Shown here: positions 47,201 to 59,235 of the stretch, piece after piece
Numbering within the stretch: position 1 is the stretch's first letter
How the letters are laid out: the number at the start of each line of letters is the position of its first letter
NCBI RefSeq assembly: GCF_932294415.1
Contig: NC_065538.1
Location: forward strand, 48,584,843 to 48,648,842
Length of the DNA stretch: 64,000 nt
Reading direction: 5' to 3'
Source: Quercus robur
Lineage: Eukaryota; Streptophyta; Magnoliopsida; Fagales; Fagaceae
The notes under the pieces: model-generated
Told to the model about the DNA's origin: nothing
Seen by the model: only the letters and a program-made list of their open reading frames with translations
The model's database searches: none
Position numbers and translations under genes: made by a program

Positions 47201-50200
47201 TTGGAAATGACTTAATTTAGTTGTTATAAATAGGTTATGCAAGTTGTGCAAAAGACAGAGAGCCTGAAAAGGATCTCATTTTTGGCCCATTCTCTTGGTG
47301 GTTTGTTTGCAAGATATGCTATTTCTGTTCTTTATACACCACATGGCTCAAGTAGTGGCAAACCTGATGATCCCAGCAGTTCTAATGTGGAAATTTCACA
47401 AGCAGAATGCTCTTCAAGACGAGGTATGATTGCTGGATTGGAGCCAATCAATTTTATTACCTTGGCAACTCCACATCTTGGGGTGAGAGGAAGAAAGCAG
47501 GTTTGTCTTTGAGAGTATAGCTTATTGCGTTTATTTTATCACAGTTATCATAATCACCCTCTATTGATGCCAATCTGAGCTTTTCTATTCCACCTTCTGT
47601 TTTTCATGTTATGTTCAAATTTTACATTATTCTTACATGTATATGCTCATTTTATTGCACTACTGGGTTTTGTGTGTAAGTGTGTTAATGGAGAAGAAAA
47701 AGTTAAGTTTCATTTCTGTTAGCTGAATTGTTAAAATTTTAGTAATTTTTTAAAATTATATCTCAGTTGTCTGGTTAATACTAGAAAAGTATAGGAGTAT
47801 AAACTTGTAGAAGGATAAAAATGTGTCAATTATAGAAGCTTAATATTTTGTTCCCTGACATTCAAGAGTTCCATAAAGTCAAAATGCTTGAGTTTTTTAT
47901 ATGCTTGTTTGCTTGACCCCTTTTTTTTCATTATTAATTTTAATCCCAATATAGTATCTTTTTTTGAGGACTAGGTGAGTTCCACACGCACTCCAGGTCT
48001 TGAATTCATGACCTTATGGTCCACTCCTTTCTCATGGGGGAAGGAGTTTTCATTTGAGTTATGACTTATTGGCAAATGGTATGATCAATAACACTTATAA
48101 TGGTCCTAAAAAAAATAACACTTATAATGCTGTTAGTTTAAAGCTAAAATTGAAATACACACACATGCACACACACATATATATATATAATAAAATTCAT
48201 AAGTCTATTGATAAGAATGAGGAAACATATCATTATGATGAGGTAACATAATGTGAGTTTAATATCAAAATGTTAATGATAATAATAATTTTAAACTGTT
48301 AAAGAAATCATATATTACTAATAAAGACTCCCTTTGGACCGGTAGTCTACTAGATTCATTAGCAAGAAACCAAAAAGTTAGAAATGGCAGTTCTTTCTTT
48401 TTAAAATTTAAGTGCTTAATGGTCCTATGAGATCCTGTTATCCCTTATGTTGATGATTCTAGAATTTCATAGAAACAACAAATTAATTACTAAAGAGTTA
48501 ATGATTGCTAGTACTAGTATCGGGACTTGTGTCTCCTGAAACCACACAATTCATTTCCCTTTCTTGTTTTGTTTTTTTAAGTATTCTTTTTCTGTTCTTC
48601 TTCAGCTCCCATTCCTCTTTGGGCTTCCAATATTAGAGAAACTGGCTCTACCACTAGCTCCTATAATTGTTGGCCAAACCGGTAGTCAGCTGTTCCTCAC
48701 TGATGGTAAACCCGAGAAACCACCTCTTCTATTAAGAATGGCCTCTGATTGTGAAGATGGAAAATTTATGTAAGTTGTAAAAGGAATTTATAGATGCTAA
48801 AGATATTTACTTCTCTTCCAGTAATCTAATGGTTCTAATCTGTTTCGATTTACAGATCAGCCCTTGGCACTTTTAGGTGTCGCATCCTATATGCTAATGT
48901 ATCTTATGATCGTATCCCACTGCATTATTATTCCTTTCTTAGCTAAATGAGCAGGCTGTGTAAACTTTCTTCTTATTTCTTCTATCATCATTATATCAAT
49001 ATCTTTAACATCACATAGATATGGTTGGTTGGCGCACATCTTCTATAAGGAGGGAGTCAGAACTTTCTAAGGTGAGTTTGTAATTTTTCTTCTTGAACTA
49101 CATCATTCAAGACTGAGAATTCTATTAAGGACTGAGATAGAGAAATTAAAATGCGTATGAACAATTGCTACTATAATTAATGGAGTTGATGTCCTGATGG
49201 TAAGAAGTAGAATGCAAATTTATAGAGACTGTATCATATTGGAAACTTCACTTTAGCAACCCATTCAAGCAATTTTTGTTGTAGCAGCGTTACAGTAGCA
49301 ATTTCCTGATTTTGAAATATATAAGCTAGTTTGAACTACATTAATGGAGTTTGCAAAACTTGGCTCGGCTTAAGAAATGCAGCTTGTAATCGATTGAACC
49401 AAATCCATCTGTTAGACATACAGAACAAAAATATGTCTCAGGCAACAGTGGCAAAGCACTTGTCCATAGGCAAACAATTCATTGTTCTTTGGAATCTTGT
49501 TTGATTGTTGTGAGGTGCATTTTGAGATTTGTGGTGCAAATATATGCAAAGATCTTTCTTTTTTTTGATAAAAAAATAGCATCTTTTCCGGATGCTAATA
49601 TTCTTTTGATCTTTTTATAGAGCTAATAATATCATATCAATTTTTTTCTTGCTAATATGGTAAGGTTTTATACTATTTAAGCCCTTTATAGTTTAGATTT
49701 TATAGTATTTGTTGGTAACAAGCAACTTAAAAATGTTAATTGCAAGAATGTTCTCAAGCTAATTTCTGAATTATTTGAGGATGGAAATTGTTGAAATATA
49801 AACTTTAAGTCGAGAGTCTGCCCTTACATTCATGCATCATCCTGATGTTCTACTTAATTAGAATCCCCCTCGAAGATCTTTGGATGGTTACAAGCATGTT
49901 GTAGATGTTGAGTATTGTCCCGCAGTTCCCTCCGATGGCCCCCAATTTCCTCCAGAAGCAGCCAAAGCAAAGGAAGCAGCACAAAACGCACCCAGCATGC
50001 AAAACACAGTCGATTATCATGAAATTGTGGAAGGTAACATCAATTGGGCATAGAAACTGATAATGTGACAATTATTTAAAGAGATTCTTACTGTGTTACA
50101 TGACAATGAATAATGATAGTTTTAGTTTGTTAAACAGAGGAAATGATACGCGGATTACAGCAATTAGGATGGAAAAAGGTCGATGTCAGCTTTCATTCTG

Positions 50201-50430
50201 CATTCTGGCCCTTCTTCGCCCATAACAACATTCATGTACTGACTCCACCCCACCCAACTTTTTCATTTGGCAATGATTGCTCCTCGGTTTTTAGTTTTTT
50301 TATCTGATAGTTGCCCTGGATTTAGGTGAAAAATGAGTGGCTACACAATGCTGGTGCTGGAGTGGTTGCTCATGTTGCAGACAGCCTAAAACAACAAGAA
50401 TCTTCCTCAGTCATTGCAGCCAGCCTGTAG
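44219..50430 (+). CDS. DUF676-type serine esterase/lipase, probably plastid-targeted
   Basis: Eleven GT-AG exons: 44219-44423, 45188-45338, 46496-46563, 47053-47123, 47234-47500, 48606-48769, 48856-48911, 49019-49071, 49862-50033, 50138-50235, 50326-50430. They give 469 residues with consistent phases. An alpha/beta hydrolase fold is shown by the first strand LLVLVHG (oxyanion His114-Gly115), the nucleophile elbow AHSLGG (Ser185) and a likely catalytic His328 in YDHMVGW. Conserved blocks TLATPHLGV and GSQLFLTDG lie between. The C-terminal part contains WKKVDVSFHS. The first 65 residues are Ser-rich with a long Ser run (about 31-56), few acids and scattered Arg, which suggests a chloroplast transit peptide. 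Substrate not identifiable; relatives are called putative lipases or serine esterases. The exon model reads straight through the family, so it is complete. Confidence 0.92.
44311..44392 (+). repeat. Coding (TCN/TTC)n serine repeat
   Basis: A TCT/TCC/TCG trinucleotide tract in exon 1, frame-preserving and therefore prone to length polymorphism in the transit-peptide region. Confidence 0.9.
47955..48070 (-). mobile_element. SINE fragment in esterase intron 5
   Basis: On the minus strand, an A box-like CATAACTCAAATGA (about 48052-48065) is followed by a B box-like GAATTCAAGACC (about 47996-48007). It lies within intron 5, opposite to the gene. Confidence 0.55.
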
Positions 50431-50475
50431 CAATTAAAGTATATATAGGAATATAAGTGCATCATAACCCCTCCC

Positions 50476-50509
<34 letters not shown>

Positions 50510-51910
50510 ATTGCATTATAGTTGATACTTGTGGAACAGTCACATGATTCAAGCAATAGTACTTCCATTGGTCATTGATACATGTTTCTCAGAGTGAAAC
50601 CACATTGGTTCCTCGCATATATTTCAAACTAGTTTCTTGCATACATGAAATGGGGTGCGCAAGCACACTGTTGCTGACTTGCCAAAGCACTTAACAAAGA
50701 AAACAACTTAATGACAGAAGCGTAATCAAGAGAGTCATGGGAGTAAAATTTTACAGGTTTCCAAGCTTTTTTTTTTTTTTTTTTTTTTTAAATGTTTAGC
50801 CCTATTGCTGACTACATTGGTTTTGGGCAATTATGCGGGAATTTTTTTTTTTTTTGATCTTCCCCTAAGAGGGGTTTATTTAAAATAAAATAAAATAAAA
50901 TATTTATGCAAATTCATTTAACTGAAATATCAGAAGGTCTGACTTTGGGAATTTGCTTTAATCATGATATCATATGAAGAAGCATGCGGCTTAAACTTTG
51001 CGCCACTCATCAGGAACCTTTTTAACTTTTTCTTACTTGTATTTCCTTTTGCTAAAGTCTCTTTACTATTTACGAATCAAAATATGGTTGAAAATGAGGC
51101 ACGCCCTCAACCCTGCAAAAATTATCATTAGGCTTGAGGCCGGGTCAAGTCAGTTTGGGGCTCAAACTGAAACTCGACCCAACCACGTCAAGTGAGGAAC
51201 ATTAGGAATCACCATCAGTCGTGAACGGTCACAATCTTGATAGTTGGCTCTTTCATATGTGGCAGTCAGATTCCATCGAAGCCAAAAATGACGGATGACG
51301 AAGGGTGATGAAGCGTAGATCTATATAGCGAATTGAAGTATTTCAAGTTGAACGCAAGTTAAGCACGTCAACATAAGATTGACCCATTACACTAAATATT
51401 AACTTGAAAAAATTCATGTCATATTCATGGGACATGGCAAACATTGTCACCCTTAATATAGTTGATGTTGATTTATTAGGTTGAAATTGGGTTAATATCA
51501 TGAATTATTTTGACACGTATTGTTTTTGTATATAATTAAAAATTTGATAATGTGATAAAATTTAATTCAATCATTTTATAATGGATAAATACGATTATAA
51601 GAACTTTGTGTGAAATTATCTCTAAAAACTCAGAGATCCCTAATTCCATTATTTGTATAACACTAATTGATTACTTATTATTTATGACCTATGTTATGAG
51701 AATGAAAAATTATGTTGGGGTACTTTAATTAAAAACAACAATATACGTAATTTATTTATTCCCCATTAATTATATAGCCAAATTTTAACCACAACATTTG
51801 TACTCGTTGATGTTTTTTTATTTGCAATTATAACCCTATTAAACTCAAATTTTACATCCATTATTTCTTATTTACTTAACCTATTTATTCATCTTGTAAT
51901 TCACTTCACT
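50431..51910. other. 3' flank of esterase gene, intergenic
   Basis: A CT microsatellite (about 50480-50507) lies in the probable 3' UTR, with T runs at 50768-50789 and 50841-50854 and AAAAT repeats at 50881-50900. No gene. Confidence 0.55.
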
Positions 51911-51912
51911 AA

Positions 51913-52020
51913 GAGAATAAGTTAGGTCCAGAGCTGGCATAAAAGGTGAGATTCACAAGTTAGGTCCAGAGCTGGTATAAAAGACACCTTTTATGCCAGC
52001 AACGGACCTAACTTATTCTC
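51913..52020. repeat. 108-bp hairpin MITE with a third inner copy
   Basis: GAGAATAAGTTAGGTCC at the left and its complement at the right form the stem. A third direct copy, AAGTTAGGTCCAGAGCTGG, sits between them (51957-51975). Flanks TTCACTAA and TTCAGTAA match at seven of eight bases, which points to a hAT-type 8-bp duplication. Confidence 0.7.
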
Positions 52021-52425
52021 ATTCAGTAATCCATTAAATCCTCCTTTTCCACCTGCTAGATGGAGCGTACTTTTTTATATTAATTTTTTACTAATAGAAC
52101 ATACTATTAATGTAATCTCTATATTTAAAAAACAAAATAGAGTATATGATAGTTTTGGCCAAACCATTCATCTCCTCAATTTTTATATTTTACTATTAAA
52201 TCCATGGTTTTTAAAAATTGGACCAAATCGGACTGGCCGGTCTGAACAGTTGAATTGGAAACTAGCCACAGTTTGGTCTAAAAAACCCCCCAAAAACTAG
52301 CCAAAATTGGTCAAAAACCAAATTAAACCGGAAACTAGAGGTAAATCTGATTTTGCCCCATGTCCGGTTTTTAAAACCATGATTAAATCAAGATAATAAT
52401 ATATATTTTTAATGTTTATAGGTAG

Positions 52426-53212
52426 TGTAGGGTCACGATTCAGGGCCCAGGCACAACAAGTATGGGGTTCTGGCCCCAGGAGCCCAAAACAATGAATTTA
52501 TAGATAGTGGGTTACAGAACTAGGCCTAAACGAAGTGTACACTAGCTAAAATTGGGCCATGCAATAATCGAGAATAAGAAAACCCCCCTCTATGTCCGTT
52601 AGATGTTCAATCCGAGGAGATGTGGAGGACGTATATTGGTCCCTGCTCAAAGGCTATGGTTCTTACACTGTTTTTCTGTTCTAAGTTCCCTTGTTCTCCC
52701 TCCTCTTCTTTATGGAGACTCCCCTTTCTTATATAGCCCTTTTGAATTCATCATGACTCTACACTTGTTGATCATCTGGACCTTCACTTGAGTGTCTGTC
52801 CCATCGGACATCCCCCCTAACTTTCTATGAGTTGAGGTAGCCAAGGCAACACTGTTCACCAGTCTTCTCCACATTAATGGAGCCAGAAAAGTAGCTGTCA
52901 TGCATTTAATGTGGCAGCTACTGCCTCATCCTTGGCATCCCATGCTTTCTTCCTTCTTACGGGCTTATGAGACTCATCCTTGTTACTAAGGCTCGTTGAG
53001 GTGGATCCTTCTAGCAGTCAGAGTGCACGTTTGAACCATATTTGGCACGTCCGATGAGACATTTCTCCTCGGACCGCCCTTTAAACATCTCCAGGCCCAC
53101 AAGAATTAGGCCGGGAGCCCCTTTTGGCACCCACGTCTTCTCCTCGAACGTGGTCGAATTCTCCGTATGGGGCCCAACGCCCATTGTATGATCTTGGGCC
53201 TTTGCCCCTACA
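52426..53212 (-). mobile_element. Solo LTR-like element without clear target duplication
   Basis: 787 bp with TGTAGGG at one end and CCCCTACA at the other. Minus-strand CTATATAAGAAAG near 52730 gives orientation. TCCTCGGAC-type motifs relate it to the LTR family at 56465 and 40657. Flanks GGTAG and AGCAG differ at two sites, both transitions, so the duplication may have decayed or the ends may be slightly off. Confidence 0.65.
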
Positions 53213-53335
53213 AGCAGCATTCAAGTGTATGTTTGATAACACATTATATCACCACAATTTTTTCAAAATAAAGTTTTTTAAAATTTCACTTTTTTTAGAT
53301 ACAATTATTCAAATCACCTATTTTTTAAAGACTTA

Positions 53336-53716
53336 GAATGCAAAAAGACCCTTTGGAGTTAGGTTAGTTGCAAAAACACCCCCTAGTATTTTGATTCTTC
53401 CTTATAGCTCCTTTAGATTTTTTTTATCCGCCAAATTAAACCCTACGACTAACTTCCATTAGCTTTTATGAATAGAAAAATCATGTGACAATTAAGTGAT
53501 GCCTAGTAGCAAGAATTAGTTTGTGAATCTTTTTAATATGATCACATGATGGTTATGTGATTTTTTTTGTCCATAAAAGTTGATGAAAGTTAATTTTATA
53601 GTCAATTTGGTGAATATGAAAACCTCAAAGAATTATAACTTATAAAGAAGAATTAAAATTGTGGAGGGTATTTTTGTAAATGACCAGAACTTGGGGGTAT
53701 TCGTGCATTTTGACCA
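53336..53716. repeat. Inverted-repeat element, about 380 bp
   Basis: The left arm, with GCAAAAACACCCCCTAGTAT and TTGATTCTTCCTTATA, is imperfectly complementary to the right arm with TATAAAGAAGAATTAAAATT and GGGGGTATTCGTGCATTTTG. Old MITE; no target duplication assigned. Confidence 0.45.
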
Positions 53717-54148
53717 TTCATTTCAAATTCTATTTTTGGACAAAAAATGCTTTTTTCTTTAATAAATAGTAATACTTATTAGAACACACACGAGTTTGGT
53801 TAAAAAAATATTTTATAAACAGTTATACCTATTGCAACCTTGTTTAGTAAGAAACAGTTGACCACTTGAGCTTGGTTGACCTTGGTTATTATTATTATTA
53901 TTATTATTATTATTTTAATCTTCTTTGTAGGCCAAAGTGTAAATTGTTTGGATAGAAAAGAGAAAACATAATTTTAGAAGACGAAAAAAAAAGTCATGAT
54001 TTTAACAGCATTTTTTAAAAGCCATAAAACAGTAAAATAAAAAATTTAAGTATGTACCTTATTTAATAGATAGTTGAGATTGAGAGTTGAAAAAATGAAC
54101 TTTCAATTTCAATTATTAAATTAAAGAAAATTAAAAATGTAGAAATCA

Positions 54149-54499
54149 TACTCCTTTCGTCCCAAATTGTTTGGCTTGTATTCCATTTTGGGATGTCCCA
54201 AAATTATGTCCTATTTGAAAAGTCAAACACCATTAATTTATTAACATTCCCTTTATGCCCTTAATATATTTGTGGGAGCATTTTTTTTTAATTGAAAACC
54301 TAAATTTTGAAATCCACTATACATGCCATCTTTATTCAAATTATTAAAAAAAATGTTTTAAAATAATTTTTTGATAAATTTGTTTAAGGATAATTTAGGA
54401 ACTTTTAACTTTTTTTTTAAGAGATAAGACTGTTAATAATGTTTCCCTAAATAACTGGGTTTTTCTAACTAGACCAAACAATTTGGAACGGAGAGAGTA
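54149..54499. mobile_element. Stowaway-type MITE, copy 1
   Basis: TA target duplication (54149-54150, 54498-54499). Ends CTCCTTTCGTCCCAAATTGT and ACAATTTGGAACGGAGAGAG are inverted repeats of the common plant CTCCCTCCGTCCC type (Tc1/mariner). Confidence 0.85.
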
Positions 54500-54545
54500 T
54501 AATCAATCAATCAATCAATATATATATATATATATATATAAAAAA
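54500..54545. repeat. (AATC)n(AT)n microsatellite
   Basis: Directly abuts the Stowaway element. Confidence 0.9.
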
Positions 54546-55723
54546 GCATAGACCTCATGCGAGAGTGCGTGAAGTCTTACCAAGTGGAGCTCTAATTTTG
54601 TATCTAGCTTTTTTTTTTTACATTTTTCATTAAGTTTTTTTCACTGTTATACAAAAGTCCACATCAACTTATTTTACTTTTTTTTGAGAATCAATTAATT
54701 GACTAAACTTACACCACACATTTTTCTATTCTTCATGTCTTTTAGCATACCCACTGTTTTAGTATTTTTTAAAAAAAACAAAAAATAATAATAATTAAGG
54801 ACTAATAGTAATAACTAACCAGATAAGACCTTGAAAAAATATAGAAAGACACAAAAATGTTATGAATTGTTAAATAAAACGCATTATTTCACTATATGTT
54901 ACTAAAATAAAACACCTGAGACTGACAAAATATTTGAAAGGGAGAGAAAGAGGAATCTAAGACGTCACTATCTCTATTATACCAACCACCCACTACCATC
55001 AAGACGCTGAAACCCCTACGGTTATAATTTTTTTCTTTCTTTTTTCTTTTTAAAATTAGGGGCTTAAATATGATTTCGGTTTGGGTAATTTGGTTGGATG
55101 GTTTTTACTTTGGGTATATAAGGAAAGAAAATATTTGGTGTGCAATGTAAAGCCATATTTTACCATAATTTAATTTTAAATCATCTATAAGATACATGCA
55201 CATACACTTGCCCACATCATGTTTTAATGCTACACTATCGATGAGTAGAGGATAGTAAGAGAGTTGGGTAACTTTCATTTTATGATATGAAATATGCAAA
55301 CACAATACAAATCAGTTGATTTTCATGGTCCCGTTACTTTTTTGCATTTATCTTTGGTTTCATGATTAAAAAAAAAAAAAAAAATTTAATCTTACCTTGA
55401 GAAGGCTACAAAATCCAGTGAAACTACTAAATTAATTTTTAATATCTCAAAATGTATATTTTTATTTACTCTAATTTAGTTTACTTTTTCTTTATAATAT
55501 ATGTACAACATTATCCAAAACTATCTTCCATAAAATATCTAAATGCATATATTAATTATCTATAGTTGTGTATTAATTATATATATTAAATGAATTTATA
55601 TGATTATTTTTTATAAACTTTATAAAAGAGATAATTATTAGTTGGAATAATAATAAAAAATTTAGAATATGACATTCTTACTCATGTTTAGTTGCTAATC
55701 CTTTAAAATTCCTAACACCTTTC

Positions 55724-55758
<35 letters not shown>

Positions 55759-55815
55759 TGTGTGTGTGTGATGGAATAAATATATTTATTTTGTTATAGC
55801 ATAATGAAATTTTAT
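54546..55815. other. Intergenic, no gene
   Basis: AT-rich, with an AT/GT microsatellite at about 55724-55768. No protein-like frame. Confidence 0.5.
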
Positions 55816-56155
55816 TACCCCCCACCCTCCCAATTTGTTTGTTCTATTTGAAAAGTAAAAATTTTTAAGAGAATATCATTTATTGTCTTGTGTTTCCAAA
55901 ACTATCCTTAAATAAATTTATCATTTTTTTTAAAATTTTTTTTAAGAGTTATTCTTAAGGAGGCAATTAAAAAGATATCCTAATTAAATTTATTTTTAAA
56001 TATTTGTTAGTTTTCTTATCAAATAATTTTGAAAATAAAGTAGACGTATAATAGGAACTTTAGTACATTAATGACTTTTATTTTTAGAATTTGGACAATA
56101 TTTTGGGACATCTCAAAATAGAATAGAGGACAAACAAACTGGAACTGAGAGAGTA
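55816..56155. mobile_element. Stowaway-type MITE, copy 2
   Basis: TA duplications (55816-55817, 56154-56155). The right end CAAACTGGAACTGAGAGAG and internal TTCTATTTGAAAAGT and TTTTGGGACAT blocks match the first copy. The left end (CCCCCCACCCTCCCAATTTG) is diverged. Confidence 0.7.
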
Positions 56156-56464
56156 TCATTTTTTCTTTGAATCATATAAGAAACAATTTTTTTTTTTTAA
56201 ATGTGAGAAACAATTGAAACACTGTATTATGCAACAATTGATGCAATGCCCAACAAAAAGGGGGAAAATTAGTAACACACAATCAAGAATGTTGCAAAAA
56301 AAGTATATATGCATTTTTTTAGTAGGCATGAATCATGCTTATCTATATTAACCATTATATTATGTAATTTTCAATTAGTGAACACATATATATAGTGTGA
56401 TCAAATCACTACACTACTCTTAATGTCTTTCTATTTTGTCTATAAAATAACTAAAGATTATAAT

Positions 56465-57142
56465 TGTGGGGCCCGGCCCAAAAATAATGGGCTATTCCGA
56501 ATTCAGGCCCGTCCGAGGAGCTTCCTGTCCGAAGGGAAACCACATATGAAGCACTACTCAATCCCAATAACGCCAAGGAAACCTGTCCGAGGAGTAACTC
56601 CTCCTCGGACACCACGAATCCCAGACGAGGAACTCTCCAGCTATTTCAGTTCATCCTCCCAACATATAAAATGAATAAAATCCAAAATATCTCATGGAAA
56701 GCTACCACCACATTAATTGCGCCCCAACCACCCCCTTGGCCGCATTAATGAGGAAAAGACACCTGAACAGTACCGCCTTGGCCTCTGCAACTCACAAAGG
56801 GACTGATGAGGGCGTCTGATGGGACAGGTGCTCAAGTAGATGCTTAGATGATCAACAGGTGTAAGGTTGAGATGAGAGGAAGAGAACTATATAATGTAGT
56901 GGAGTCCCTCAAAGAAGGGGACGGAAAAACTGTATAAGGAACTAAAGAAATAGAATCAGGAGAGAGAGATCCATTCATGTGTTTTTATTTCTTTTTGCAA
57001 ACAACACTGTCCATGCATTAGACCGAATAGGTTCACTGAGGCTAAGTTCTTTAACCCATCCTTTACAAACATTTATTGTGGGTTGCGCTTTGGGCCAAGG
57101 CCTGATCAACTGAAGTTGGGTCAGGAAAATCGTGCAACTACA
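56465..57142 (+). repeat. 5' LTR of the Tat element
   Basis: 678 bp, TGTGGGGCCC...CAACTACA. TATA box TATATAAT at 56888-56895. An inverted pair GTCCGAGGAG / CTCCTCGGAC (about 56585-56610) forms a hairpin upstream. Ends two bases before the primer site. Confidence 0.85.
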
Positions 57143-57144
57143 AT

Positions 57145-57162
57145 TGGCGCCGTCTGTGGGGA
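57145..57162 (+). other. Primer-binding site of the Tat element
   Basis: TGGCGCCGTCTGTGGGGA. It begins with the TGG that pairs with tRNA CCA ends and is typical of plant Tat/Athila-type elements. Confidence 0.88.
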
Positions 57163-57195
57163 GAACTAAGGCATCAGCTAGTACAACGGTCGAGC

Positions 57196-58692
57196 ATGGC
57201 AGAGCTAGGCCCGCACCAGGGGGATCCTCACCAAGCTGACTCCCAACGAACACAACCCGCCGAGTCCCAGAGGCAAAATAACCCAACCAACCCAGGCGGC
57301 AGGGGGAATCGTGAGGGAAGCGTGCATACTATCCGGACGAGCCAGAGTCACACTCAGACAGGAAGTCACGTGTCTCAGAGGCGAAATAGTCACCAGGCCA
57401 TGCAGCGAGAGATAGATGACCTAAAAAGGAAGTTACGACGTGTACAGCGAAGACGATCTCCCTCTGACTCAGGCGAGTCTTCTAATGCGGAGGACGTGAG
57501 TTACAGACAAAGGTCAAGGACCCCCCCAAGTGAAACCTTTTCTTACGAAAAGGAACCACGCCCAGTACGGAAGTATAAGAGCCCATCCAGCAAAGGTTCG
57601 GGGAACGACGCCATGAAGAAGGCGCTGGATCAGGTCTCGAGGTCACCCTTCACGAATAGAATCGAAGGGGCTAAGCTGCCAAGACGCTTCAACCAACCGG
57701 TGTTCGCCATCTATAGCAGCAGAACAGACCCGGTAGAGCACGTGAGTCAGTTTAACCAAAAAATGGCGATTTATTCGCAAAACGAAGCCCTAATGTGCAA
57801 GATCTTCCCATCCAGCTTGGGATCGATGGCAATGAGGTGGTTCAACAGCCTGAAGACAAACTCCGTAGGCTCCTACAAGCAGCTCACTCAAGCTTTTTGC
57901 TCCCGTTTTATTACAAACACCAGAGTCCCTCGACCTCTCAGTTCGCTACTATCCTTATCCATGCACGAAGGAGAAACCTTGAAAGCATACTCGGATATGT
58001 ATTGGGAGGTGTATAACGATTTAGATGACAACCATGACAATGTTGCTATCAGCACGTTCAAAAGCGGTCTCCCTACCGAGCATGGCTTAAGGAAATCCCT
58101 CACCGGAAAACCAGTTACTGACGTCCAACAGTTAATGGATAGGATCGACAAGTACAAAAAAGTAGAGGAAGATCAGCTGCAAGGGAGGGGAAAGGAGAAG
58201 GTTATCCACCCCAAAGCAAATGATGTCAGGTCGGAACGTCACAATACTGGTCAGCCGAGGAGAGACTTTCCGCGACAGGCTGGGCAGAGCAACCCGCAAA
58301 CAGTGAATGCCGTGTTCAGAGAGCCAGTACAACAGGTACTGGAGAAAGTAAGGGATGAACCCTATTTCAGGTGGCCGGGAAAGATGGCTGGAGATCCTTC
58401 CAAACGTAACCAGAACCTGTACTGCCACTATCATCAGGACCATGGGCATACTACTGAGGACTGCAAGAATCTGTGGAATCACCTAGATCAATTGGTCCGA
58501 GAAGGAAAGCTACGTCACCTGTTGCACCCATCGAGCGGCCATCCCGACCAAGCAGCACAAGAGCCTCGAAGGGACGTGTCTTTAAGACCCCCCACCGGGA
58601 CGATACATGTCATCCTCGCTGCACCAAGAAGAACCGGGCCACCCATCCCCAGGGTACTAGCTGTTGATCGGCTCCCCTCCGGGGGCAGGTAA
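57196..58692 (+). CDS. gag: gag of the Tat retrotransposon
   Basis: 498 codons. The N-terminal third is Arg/Ser/Gln-rich and disordered-looking. The retrotransposon Gag core, with residues MAMRWFNSL and the FCSRFI motif, lies around residues 170-330. A zinc-knuckle-like CHYHQDHGHTTEDC is near residues 411-424. It forms the virus-like particle and packages RNA. It ends at TAA (58690-58692), but the following protease is in the same frame, so a single Gag-Pol frame was probably cut here by a point change. ATG 57196 is 34 bases after the primer site. Confidence 0.9.
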   Translation: MAELGPHQGDPHQADSQRTQPAESQRQNNPTNPGGRGNREGSVHTIRTSQSHTQTGSHVSQRRNSHQAMQREIDDLKRKLRRVQRRRSPSDSGESSNAEDVSYRQRSRTPPSETFSYEKEPRPVRKYKSPSSKGSGNDAMKKALDQVSRSPFTNRIEGAKLPRRFNQPVFAIYSSRTDPVEHVSQFNQKMAIYSQNEALMCKIFPSSLGSMAMRWFNSLKTNSVGSYKQLTQAFCSRFITNTRVPRPLSSLLSLSMHEGETLKAYSDMYWEVYNDLDDNHDNVAISTFKSGLPTEHGLRKSLTGKPVTDVQQLMDRIDKYKKVEEDQLQGRGKEKVIHPKANDVRSERHNTGQPRRDFPRQAGQSNPQTVNAVFREPVQQVLEKVRDEPYFRWPGKMAGDPSKRNQNLYCHYHQDHGHTTEDCKNLWNHLDQLVREGKLRHLLHPSSGHPDQAAQEPRRDVSLRPPTGTIHVILAAPRRTGPPIPRVLAVDRLPSGGR

Positions 58693-59235
58693 AGGGAGCC
58701 CAAAAGGCCAAAAAAGGGAAGCTCCTTGATGCTGGGATTCTCGGATGAGGATAAAAGAGGAACTATTCAACCTCACGATGATGCCTTGGTGGTCACATTG
58801 CGGATTGGGGGCTTCGATGTGAAAAGGGTGTTAGTAGACTCGGGAAGTGCGGTGGAGATAATGTACCCTGACCTATACAAGGGGCTGAACTTGAAGCCGG
58901 AAGATTTGACAGCTTATGACTCCCCCCTTCTTAGCTTCGAGGGAAGGATTGTTACGCCAAAGGGGCAAATCCGACTGCCCGTACAGACTGGGGCGGAAGT
59001 GGTGGAGGCGAATTTTATCGTGGTCGACGCTTATTCACTTTACACCGCGATAGTTGCAAGGCCATGGATCCACTCCCTAGGGGCCGTGACCTCCACACTT
59101 CACCAAAAAGTAAAATACCCATCCAAAGGACAAGTGGAAGAGATCCGAGGAGATCAGGCCGTGGCCAGGAAGTGTATGGTGGCCGCCATTTTACATCGGC
59201 CCTTAGTCGAGCCCTCGGTCCCAGAGAGCTTATAG
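58693..59235 (+). pseudogene. pro: Retropepsin-like protease segment, same frame as gag
   Basis: Open from the gag stop to TAG 59233-59235; the first Met is at 58726. The aspartic protease active site is LVDSGSAVEIMY, with the flap/strand region following and an IVARPWIH block near the end, as in plant Ty3 elements. The frame is continuous with gag before it and RT after it, so both stops look like interruptions of one polyprotein. The TAG is followed by CAACCA. Confidence 0.85.
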
